Source: Bacteroidota bacterium
GTDB taxonomy: Bacteria; Bacteroidota; Bacteroidia; Flavobacteriales; Flavobacteriaceae
NCBI GenBank assembly: GCA_023437485.1
Contig: JAEZGB010000036.1
Location: forward strand, 1 to 15,193
Length of the DNA: 15,193 nucleotides
Direction: 5' to 3'
Shown here: in pieces, positions 8,100-13,037 of the stretch
Layout of the letters: every line of letters begins with the position of its first letter
Position numbering within the stretch: the first letter of the stretch is position 1
The notes under the pieces: generated by a model
Told to the model about the DNA's origin: nothing
What the model saw: the letters and a program-made list of their open reading frames with translations, nothing else
The model's database searches: none
Position numbers and translations under genes: made by a program

Positions 8100-8125
8100 A
8101 GTCCCTACCAAAATTAACATAAAAC

Positions 8126-8422
8126 TTAACCTCTATTCTCGTAATGATTTACGATTTCGCGCAATTGGGCCGAAAATTGATGGATATCATCAAGGCACCT
8201 AATTTCATTTTTTGTTTCGACCTTTCGGCTACTGATGGTTCCCAAATACTTTTTGTTTCCCAGCAAATACACCCTGCAAACGGTCTTATGCGCGCTGTTG
8301 TCCAACAAAACGGCGAGGTATGATTTGGCCTCGCTGCGAGTTAAACGCGTAGGATTGACTTTCTCGCCTACGATATTTTTGATAATGTGGAACGCCTCAT
8401 ATTCCTCCTCCGTATACTCCAT
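8126..8422 (-). CDS. Small protein resembling the C-terminal domain of HsdR-N-like nucleases
   Basis: This 98-residue soluble protein starts MEYTEEEYEAFHIIKNIVGE. The order of motifs (T-E-E-E, then I-K-x-I-V, then SEAKSYLAVLLDN, VCRVYLLGNKKYLGT and CLDDIHQF) recalls from memory the C-terminal domain found after PD-(D/E)XK nuclease domains in type I restriction HsdR-N-like proteins of Bacteroidota and other bacteria. In those proteins the pattern is DxxSYxxILLDDNNRKPICRL followed by KKYIG and a LDDI motif. Here the domain stands alone with no nuclease part, so it may bind nucleic acid or a partner rather than cut. The start is 2 bases after the stop of the upstream gene, and a strong terminator follows. 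The gene is probably real; the family link is moderate and the function unknown. Confidence 0.8.
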   Translation of the reverse strand: MEYTEEEYEAFHIIKNIVGEKVNPTRLTRSEAKSYLAVLLDNSAHKTVCRVYLLGNKKYLGTISSRKVETKNEIRCLDDIHQFSAQLREIVNHYENRG

Positions 8423-8424
8423 GA

Positions 8425-8745
8425 TTACATGAAATTAAACCAATTGTCTTCAATCCAATGAATCGCCTCATCCTGCCTTCTCACGCTTGCCGGCATGAAC
8501 AGGTGGATAATTTTTTCCAGCTTGCAATAGGATGATTTGCTTTTGAAACCTCTTTGTTGAGCGAACGCGTTGATCAGGTAAAGCACTTCCCTTCCCTGAT
8601 TCCTGTTGAAGGCAGTTGGGCCGGGGATTCCCGAAACCCGCGGATCCTTGGTATCGTACGGCGCCCATGCGTAATCATAAAGGAGATCCTTCCGGCTGTA
8701 AAACCTGGTTTCGAATTCTCTTATATTATCTTTCATGAGCAGCAT
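8425..8745 (-). CDS. Uncharacterised 106-residue protein, first gene of a two-gene cassette
   Basis: I do not recognise this protein. It is soluble with no signal peptide, rich in aromatic residues and arginine, and may fold as a helical domain. Segments such as FYSRKDLLYDYAWAPYDTKD and the closing IHWIEDNWFNFM look well ordered rather than random. Two cysteines are absent except for one near the middle (SSYCKLEK). ATG codons at 8745 and 8736 are both possible starts; an AAAGGA lies 3 and 12 bases upstream of them respectively. The gene is followed after 2 bases by the nuclease-domain-like gene, so both are co-transcribed. Upstream is the TACGTA box cluster and the response regulator gene, which may control it. 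Confidence 0.75.
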   Translation of the reverse strand: MLLMKDNIREFETRFYSRKDLLYDYAWAPYDTKDPRVSGIPGPTAFNRNQGREVLYLINAFAQQRGFKSKSSYCKLEKIIHLFMPASVRRQDEAIHWIEDNWFNFM

Positions 8746-8809
8746 CGGTCCTTTATCTGTTTACAAGACAAAGCACCTAAAAATTGGAATAGCGTACAAT
8801 ACCTATAAT

Positions 8810-8837
8810 TACGTATTTTTATACGTAGAAATACGTA
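8810..8837. promoter_or_regulatory. Three TACGTA boxes, candidate operator
   Basis: Palindromic TACGTA occurs at 8810-8815, 8822-8827 and 8832-8837, that is with steps of 12 and 10 bases, close to one helical turn. The flanks are AT-rich (mostly ATACGTAT-like). The cluster lies between the response regulator stop (8839) and the two-gene cassette, 65 or more bases upstream of the cassette start, a position suited to an upstream activator. The adjacent NarL/LuxR-type regulator is the obvious candidate to bind. The last two boxes can also form a seven-pair hairpin with a GAAA loop in + strand RNA (TTTC in - strand RNA), so a role in RNA is not excluded. Confidence 0.45.
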
Positions 8838-8838
8838 T

Positions 8839-9498
8839 TTATAAAGCCTCCACGGTAATCAAATTGTGCTTGACTGCAAAAAGCACGGCGCCTATAAAGT
8901 TTTTGGCCGATGTCTTTTCAAGGATATGCTTTCGGTGTACATCTACCGTGCGGATATTAATGCAAAGCTGGTTGGCAATTTCCTGGCTGCTGAGTTCCTG
9001 GGCCGCCAAACGCAGTATCTCAATTTCCCTGTCAGTCAGGGTATGCTGTGATTGAGTGGTTTTCGGCGGGTTTTTGGAATCCCACAAAATAGCCTCCCTG
9101 AGCACGCTTCCCAGTTCCATTCCAAAGTAGAAGCCCTTATCAGTCAAACTTCTGATGGCCAGTTCCAGTTGCGACGGATCGCTGTTTTTGGTAAAATAAC
9201 CGTGGGCTCCCAGTTCCATGACTTTATGAATACTCTCGCGGGTGGTCTGTTGGGAAATGATCAGCACGCGGATGTCGGGATATTGTTCGCGCAGGATCGC
9301 GCAGGTCTTGTAACCGTTCAGGTTGGGCATTTGCAAATCAAGCAAGACAAGATCAATTGTAATATTGTCCATAGCGTCAAGCAACTGGGCGCCGTCGGAG
9401 GCTTCCAGCACCACATTGATTCCTTCAAAAGAACCTACCATCATGATGAGGCCTTTCCTGAAAAGCGTGTGGTCATCCACGATCGCCACATTGATCAT
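8839..9498 (-). CDS. NarL/FixJ (LuxR-type) response regulator
   Basis: This 219-residue two-component regulator has a receiver domain (1-120) with the acidic pair Asp8-Asp9, the phosphorylation site Asp54 in LLDLQMP, Ser82 and Lys104. It is joined by a linker to a LuxR-type helix-turn-helix (about 154-215) with the LTDREIEIL and EIANQLCINIRTVDVHRKHI signatures. All catalytic residues are present, so it should be phosphorylated, here by the kinase just upstream; the two genes overlap by 4 bases (ATGA). It is the last gene of the four-gene sensor operon. Its targets are unknown. The TACGTA boxes starting 2 bases past its stop make the two small genes downstream likely targets. Confidence 0.94.
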   Translation of the reverse strand: MINVAIVDDHTLFRKGLIMMVGSFEGINVVLEASDGAQLLDAMDNITIDLVLLDLQMPNLNGYKTCAILREQYPDIRVLIISQQTTRESIHKVMELGAHGYFTKNSDPSQLELAIRSLTDKGFYFGMELGSVLREAILWDSKNPPKTTQSQHTLTDREIEILRLAAQELSSQEIANQLCINIRTVDVHRKHILEKTSAKNFIGAVLFAVKHNLITVEAL

Positions 9499-10244
9499 AG
9501 GCGTAATTCAATTTTAAAATGATTGCCTGAAACCGAGGGAAGTTGGTTCAACTTTCCATTGATCGCCTTCAGCCGCGTAATAATATTCTGGAGCCCGCTT
9601 CCGCCCGATATGGCAGCTATCGCGAAAAAATCGTACGGGTTGCCGTCGTCGATGATTTCCACCAAAAGCGATTCGTCAAAACCTGTCAAATGTACTTCAC
9701 ACCGCGAAATATTTCCATACTTTACCATATTGGTGGTAAATTCCTGCACCACCCTGAACAGTTCGTAACTCATCGCGATGGGCATCGCATCCGCGCTTCC
9801 CGAAACCGTGAATTCCAACCCGGTCCTGGCTGCCAAACGCTCAAAATTGTCACGCAATGCATCGGCAAAACCCATGGTTTCCAAGAGCGGCGGCATTAGT
9901 TTGTAGCTCACCATGCGGGTGTTGTCAAGCGCATTTTCAATTCCCAAAGATATCTCGCGCAGCATTTCCGATGAGCCCGACTGCTGTTTTTCCAGCATAG
10001 CCAAGTAATACTTGATAGCGCTCAGATCACCGCAAACCCCATCGTGCAAATCAGCCGCGATACGCCTGCGCTCTTTTTGTTCCGATTCAATCGAAACCCT
10101 GAGCAACTGTTCGGCCTCGGCACGTTTTATCCTCGCCAGGTTACCCTGATAAAAAACCGCCAGGAATATGATCCCGAAGGTCAGGAATAACATGATCGCG
10201 GTCCCTATCCAAAAAACGGGGATTATGTCCTGCGTCCCTTCCAT
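9495..10244 (-). CDS. HisKA_3-type sensor histidine kinase with one membrane segment
   Basis: This 249-residue kinase phosphorylates the LuxR-type regulator encoded after it. A single membrane helix (about 8-32) is followed by a short coiled linker and the HisKA_3 dimerisation helix with the phospho-accepting His67 in RRRIAADLHDG. The ATP-binding domain has an N-box near Asn172 (VVQEFTTNMVKYG), a DDG motif and a GGSGLQNI glycine box. There is no periplasmic, PAS or other input domain, so sensing probably relies on the 7-TM partner encoded directly upstream, whose gene overlaps this one by 22 bases. The compact build is typical of NarX/DesK-like kinases of Bacteroidota. Confidence 0.93.
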   Translation of the reverse strand: MEGTQDIIPVFWIGTAIMLFLTFGIIFLAVFYQGNLARIKRAEAEQLLRVSIESEQKERRRIAADLHDGVCGDLSAIKYYLAMLEKQQSGSSEMLREISLGIENALDNTRMVSYKLMPPLLETMGFADALRDNFERLAARTGLEFTVSGSADAMPIAMSYELFRVVQEFTTNMVKYGNISRCEVHLTGFDESLLVEIIDDGNPYDFFAIAAISGGSGLQNIITRLKAINGKLNQLPSVSGNHFKIELRL

Positions 10245-10870
10245 ATTGCAATAATAAAGATCAATCGGGCCAAAATCACCATGAAAATATTAAAAACCCA
10301 GAATTCCAGCAGGTAATTCACCGCTTTTGACTTAAAAACCAGGTTGCTGTACAAAAACAGGAAAATCGTGGCCGCAAAGTACATAAACAATCCGGACACG
10401 AAATAAAACGATCCCATTGACAACAGTGATTCTTCCCGCATGGCCAAAAATTGTTGCCGGAACCAGAGGATTGTAAAATAAAACACGATGAAAGTGGAAA
10501 TGGGCACGCAAATTTGATCGGCCCTGGTCAGGTCATACTCATCAAAATGAATCCACAAATAAATAAAAACGATACTGTAGGCCAGCCCAAAAAGCCAGAT
10601 TGCCGCACGCTGGCCCTTTACCACCTGGCTGTAAAAATAAAGCATCAGCACCATGTCCAGCAATCCGTAAATCCTAAAGTAGATGGTGGCGTCAACACGA
10701 AGCCAGAGCGTAAAGACCTGCTCATAGAGTGATGAAAGCCCGATTAGCCAGAAATAAGGCCCCGCTGCACGCATTTCAGGTTGCAGCCGTTTGCGGTTAA
10801 TCAGGTAAAATCCAAATGCGACAAAGCCGGCCAGGGTAGCCAGGTAAAACAGTACCGTATATAAATCCAA
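10223..10870 (-). CDS. Seven-TM membrane protein, probable sensory partner of the kinase
   Basis: I do not recognise a named family. The 215 residues contain seven clear hydrophobic segments (about 3-24, 35-57, 64-84, 89-109, 120-137, 152-178 and 186-210) with short polar loops and a basic C-terminal end (IWKGRRT). It starts at a TTG (10870). The first ATG is 33 codons in and would remove the first helix, so TTG is preferred. The frame is the same as that of the preceding gene, separated from it only by a TAG stop and one codon. It overlaps the kinase gene by 22 bases. Gene order suggests a 7-TM receptor whose kinase is a separate polypeptide. That role is inference. Confidence 0.8.
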   Translation of the reverse strand: MDLYTVLFYLATLAGFVAFGFYLINRKRLQPEMRAAGPYFWLIGLSSLYEQVFTLWLRVDATIYFRIYGLLDMVLMLYFYSQVVKGQRAAIWLFGLAYSIVFIYLWIHFDEYDLTRADQICVPISTFIVFYFTILWFRQQFLAMREESLLSMGSFYFVSGLFMYFAATIFLFLYSNLVFKSKAVNYLLEFWVFNIFMVILARLIFIIAIWKGRRT

Positions 10871-10873
10871 AAT

Positions 10874-11185
10874 CTAAGACATTAACACACTTGGTCCCGC
10901 GCAAATCGGCGGGCATGGGCCCAGCTTGTCAACCATAACGCCCTGGGTCATGTCTTCACCGTTCTCATCGACACCCACCAGGACAGGGGCCAAAACGCGG
11001 TTTTCATCCAGGCCCTGGTAAATCCTGATCCCAACGCAGCCCGGTTGTTCCAGGATGGACCTCAACAAGGTAGCGCCCACCAAATGGGCTTTGATATTGT
11101 TTGGATATTGCGCGCGGTAACTTCTCACCAAAGAAAGGGCGGTTTCCAGATTGATCTGCTCACCGCTATTGATATTTTCAGCCAT
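10874..11185 (-). CDS. Small CPPIC-motif protein heading the two-component operon
   Basis: This is an uncharacterised soluble 103-residue protein. The N-terminal half is helical (residues 12-45); the middle reads VGIRIYQGLDENR followed by PVLVGVDENGEDM, a pattern I recall from small Bacteroidota proteins of unknown function. The C-terminus has GPCPPICAGPS with Cys91 and Cys95; Cys50 precedes the conserved middle. The CPPIC pair could form a disulfide or bind metal, but there is no signal peptide. It is the first gene of the operon with the 7-TM protein, kinase and regulator, ending 3 bases before the 7-TM gene. It may help with sensing or be a regulated product. Confidence 0.78.
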   Translation of the reverse strand: MAENINSGEQINLETALSLVRSYRAQYPNNIKAHLVGATLLRSILEQPGCVGIRIYQGLDENRVLAPVLVGVDENGEDMTQGVMVDKLGPCPPICAGPSVLMS

Positions 11186-11218
11186 AGGGATATGTTTTAC
11201 AGCGAATGTACGCAGAAT

Positions 11219-11232
11219 TTCATAAATATGAA
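11219..11232. promoter_or_regulatory. Inverted repeat and weak -7 box upstream of the sensor operon
   Basis: TTCATA and TATGAA flank AA, centred about 40 bases upstream of the operon's ATG at 11185. The - strand reading of 11221-11228 is TATTTATG, one mismatch from TAnnTTTG, so this may be the operon promoter with an overlapping operator. No good -33 element is visible. Confidence 0.3.
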
Positions 11233-11283
11233 TTGTGTAACATTTAGCCGTTTAATCGTAACGCATTGCGCGGTTGGCCGGGC

Positions 11284-11291
11284 TAACTTTA
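11284..11291 (+). promoter_or_regulatory. Candidate -7 box of a small RNA
   Basis: TAACTTTA differs from TAnnTTTG in one base and is followed by CAA, just like the box before the lipoprotein gene at 11529. A TTG at 11266-11268 is 15 bases upstream, shorter than usual spacing. No + strand gene follows within 250 bases, but a terminator does. Confidence 0.3.
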
Positions 11292-11297
11292 CAACAT

Positions 11298-11377
11298 CAT
11301 AAGAAAAATAGGTCTGAATATTGCAAATGTGTGTGTGGAAAACCGTAACCAGAATCTGGATGCGGTTTTCTTTTTTT
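11298..11377 (+). ncRNA. Candidate small RNA of about 80 nt
   Basis: The stretch lies between a TAnnTTTG-like box and a strong intrinsic terminator, with no convincing ORF. Its first half is unstructured and A-rich, with a GTGTGTGTGG tract; its second half is the terminator hairpin. I cannot match it to a known RNA family. The start is approximate. It could instead be a short leader of the lipoprotein operon. Confidence 0.33.
11338..11377 (+). terminator. Intrinsic terminator, + direction
   Basis: GAAAACCG (11338-11345) pairs with CGGTTTTC (11363-11370), with an inner CCAG/CTGG stem (11349-11352 and 11356-11359), followed by seven T residues. The T run is only on the + strand side. It ends a + strand transcript that has no recognised protein gene. 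Confidence 0.75.
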
Positions 11378-11500
11378 AGGGCGCGCAGGCTTGCTTCGCC
11401 GCCTGCCGGTCTGTGCGCTGTATCTGCCTTTCAGGCAGGATGCCGCTTCCATCCCTCGCGCGGGCCTTGTGCCATAATCGTGTAATTTTCAGGCAGGAAG
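11378..11500. repeat. GC-rich intergenic repeat resembling flavobacterial dispersed elements
   Basis: This block is much richer in GC than the AT-rich DNA around it. It has nested inverted repeats: GCAGGC/GCCTGC (11385-11390 and 11401-11406) and CTGCCT-TTC-AGGCAG (11424-11438). A 12-base direct repeat, TTTCAGGCAGGA, is at 11429-11440 and 11487-11498. The string GCTGTATCT, hairpin, AGGATGCCGCTTCCATCCCT resembles a dispersed intergenic element I recall from Flavobacterium genomes. Whether it has other copies in this genome cannot be seen here. Confidence 0.45.
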
Positions 11501-11528
11501 ATGTAAATTCCTCAGGGTGTGTGTACTC

Positions 11529-11536
11529 TAATTTTA
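11529..11536 (+). promoter_or_regulatory. Candidate -7 box for the lipoprotein/SPW operon
   Basis: TAATTTTA, one mismatch from TAnnTTTG, followed by CAAA, lies 20 bases before the ATG at 11556. The inferred transcript start is near 11543. No -33 TTG is evident at the usual spacing. Confidence 0.4.
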
Positions 11537-11555
11537 CAAACCAAGATCCAAACCT

Positions 11556-11825
11556 ATGAAAACACTAATCCATAAAACCGCGCTTGCCCTGTTACTAGCG
11601 TTCGCGCTTACTGCCTGCCGAAACAGCTCGGACCACTCCTCTACCAATGCCGGAACCTCAACTCACGGCACTGCCGAAGGAATGGAATCCGGTGACGCTC
11701 CACAAAGCCCCGGCACCAACCGAAGTGAAACCGGAACCGCAACCGATGCTTCAAACACCCCCGGTGGCGGTACCATGACCGATTCAAGTGCCGCTGCAAC
11801 ACCCCAAAAAACCACAAATCCATAA
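11556..11825 (+). CDS. Small low-complexity lipoprotein
   Basis: This 89-residue protein has a signal peptide beginning MKTLIHKTALALLLAFALTA and a lipobox ending at Cys21 (LTAC), then Arg-Asn. The mature part is about 68 residues, almost entirely Ser, Thr, Gly, Ala, Asn and Pro, with no hydrophobic core, so it is likely a disordered surface or periplasmic tether. No family is recognised. The gene is followed after 3 bases by the SPW-like membrane protein, so the two form an operon. A TAnnTTTG-like box lies just upstream. Confidence 0.78.
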   Translation: MKTLIHKTALALLLAFALTACRNSSDHSSTNAGTSTHGTAEGMESGDAPQSPGTNRSETGTATDASNTPGGGTMTDSSAAATPQKTTNP

Positions 11826-11828
11826 GCG

Positions 11829-12194
11829 ATGAAAATCATAGAAACAAGAACCTACGGCTACTTTGATTATTTCATGGGAATCCTGCTTATCATCCTGCCT
11901 GTTTTTGGCCGAACCGAAAATCTGGCGCAAATCCTGGTACCCATGGCCCTTGGCGCGCTCACCATTTTCTTCAACCTGGTAACAGCGTATGAGTTGAGCC
12001 TCACCAACATCATCCCGATGAAAGTCAGGCTGCGCTTTGATTTCTTCTGCGGATTGTTGCTCGCCGCGTCACCATGGCTGTTCAATTTTGCGCAGGCGGT
12101 TTACCTGCCGCACCTGATGATTGGGATCACGCTCATGCTGGCCAGCCAGATGAGCAAGACCAAACCTCAGGTCAGGCTCACCATCTGGAGATAA
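11829..12194 (+). CDS. SPW-repeat-like four-TM membrane protein
   Basis: This 121-residue integral membrane protein has about four helices (15-27, 33-53, 70-88, 93-107). The SPWLF motif at about residue 81, directly after a helix, fits the SPW repeat family (PF03779) of small membrane proteins with unknown function. The first helix lacks a matching SPW and has LPVFGR instead. It is co-transcribed with the lipoprotein gene before it (3-base gap). A strong hairpin terminator begins 2 bases after its stop. The family call is from motif and topology only. Confidence 0.75.
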   Translation: MKIIETRTYGYFDYFMGILLIILPVFGRTENLAQILVPMALGALTIFFNLVTAYELSLTNIIPMKVRLRFDFFCGLLLAASPWLFNFAQAVYLPHLMIGITLMLASQMSKTKPQVRLTIWR

Positions 12195-12195
12195 C

Positions 12196-12217
12196 AAGCG
12201 GCCAAGGCCGCTTTTTT
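12196..12217 (+). terminator. Intrinsic terminator between convergent genes
   Basis: AAGCGGCC (12196-12203) and GGCCGCTT (12206-12213) form a strong GC hairpin followed by a T run reaching 12217. It ends the lipoprotein/SPW transcript. The T run overlaps the stop codon of the convergent membrane protein gene. In the - direction no T run follows, so it works mainly for the + strand. Confidence 0.82.
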
Positions 12218-12656
12218 ATTTCGGGAAAATCATGTAGACGGCAGCGGCGCCAAGCGCAAAGAAGATATGCGCAAAAAACAGTTGCAGGTAATATTGGCCA
12301 TAACGCACCGGCGGATTGTTTGCCGGAATCCGGAAAATCACCATCCATCCCAAAATTCCAATAATTCCGCTGATGGCACCCAGGATCACGGCGCTGGTCC
12401 ACGATAGCGCAAGCCAGCCCCATTTCCAGACAAAATGGTAGGCCACCACAAAAAGAAGCCCGATTGCATAGTGAATAAGCCAACCCGCAATTTTTCGGCC
12501 GCGCGCATTCAGGTCAACGCGCAATGCTTTGAGCGCAAAATTTAGCAGTACCGGCTCCTTGAAGAGTTTGTTAAAGCTTTCAGATACCAGGTAACTAAAG
12601 GCTGTCATAAAGGTAGTGCCGGCAACGGTAGCCAGGATTATTTGAATGATCTCCAT
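12216..12656 (-). CDS. Uncharacterised four-TM membrane protein
   Basis: From the ATG at 12656 the protein has 146 residues; a TTG at 12677 would add seven residues but falls inside a hairpin. It has four membrane segments: near the N-terminus (IIQIILATVAGTTFMTAFSY), about 57-80 (with AYHFVWKWGW), about 84-106 and about 118-140. A Lys/Arg-rich loop (ALRVDLNARGRKIAG) sits before the second helix. I do not recognise the family. It is 30 bases after the small acidic gene and probably on the same transcript as cphA. It converges with the SPW gene across a shared terminator. Confidence 0.75.
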   Translation of the reverse strand: MEIIQIILATVAGTTFMTAFSYLVSESFNKLFKEPVLLNFALKALRVDLNARGRKIAGWLIHYAIGLLFVVAYHFVWKWGWLALSWTSAVILGAISGIIGILGWMVIFRIPANNPPVRYGQYYLQLFFAHIFFALGAAAVYMIFPK

Positions 12657-12663
12657 AAATATA

Positions 12664-12680
12664 GGCTTGCATGGCAAGCC
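12664..12680 (-). promoter_or_regulatory. Intercistronic hairpin before the four-TM gene
   Basis: GGCTTGC and GCAAGCC form a perfect seven-pair stem with a three-base loop, 7 bases upstream of the ATG at 12656. On the - strand it is followed by TATATTTATGG, not a clean T run. It may limit ribosome access, protect an RNA end, or act as a weak attenuator within the cphA transcript. Confidence 0.4.
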
Positions 12681-12686
12681 CGGATA

Positions 12687-13037
12687 TTAAAGGGTTCCCT
12701 CGGTTTGAGGCTTATCATCATCGGCGTGGCGGAAGTTGGAAGTTGTACGGACAAAATCGTCCTTGCTGCTTTCAAAATGCGCTTTGTCGTTAATGTTATA
12801 CTTGTTTATCAGTTCATCATTCCCCCGATAATCGATTACCGATGGGTTATTGGTCCCATCCTGAACTTCACGCTCCTGGCTACTATATCCTGAGCCGGTA
12901 GTCAGGTTTTCATGTTCAAAACTTTTGTTTCCCGACTTCGGGGACTCATCGGCCGAGAGGCCTTTGCCCAATTCCGATGGCTCGTGTGATCGATCGAAAT
13001 TGTTGTCGGTGGTTTGGTCTTCATGCTGATTTTCCAT
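12687..13037 (-). CDS. Disordered, charged small protein after cphA
   Basis: This 116-residue soluble protein consists almost wholly of charged and polar residues (Glu, Asp, Asn, Ser, Lys, His). It has no hydrophobic core, no signal peptide and no cysteine; intrinsic disorder is likely. The only more ordered stretch is near NPSVIDYRGNDELINKYNIN (residues 64-83). The ATG at 13037 overlaps the end of cphA by 17 bases, which makes it a coupled gene rather than a chance ORF. No family is recognised. It might associate with cyanophycin granules or be a stress-type small protein; neither can be shown here. Confidence 0.65.
   Translation of the reverse strand: MENQHEDQTTDNNFDRSHEPSELGKGLSADESPKSGNKSFEHENLTTGSGYSSQEREVQDGTNNPSVIDYRGNDELINKYNINDKAHFESSKDDFVRTTSNFRHADDDKPQTEGTL

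Noticed and set aside
8810..8841. TACGTA region as a simple terminator of the response regulator gene
   Set aside because: A seven-pair AT-rich hairpin is possible, but no T run follows on the - strand, and a third box outside the hairpin with near-helical spacing fits a DNA site better. Not fully excluded.
11327..11485. A 52-codon + strand ORF starting MCVWKT across the terminator and repeat
   Set aside because: It runs through a terminator hairpin and its T run and then through the GC-rich repeat; composition is odd (many Arg, Cys, Pro) and no ribosome site or family pattern is seen. A leader peptide role was considered but the codons show no clear regulatory run.
12074..12364. A 96-codon + strand ORF spanning the SPW gene end and the convergent gene
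   Set aside because: It crosses a strong terminator and overlaps two better-supported genes; the product is Gln/Arg/Ser-rich with no pattern.
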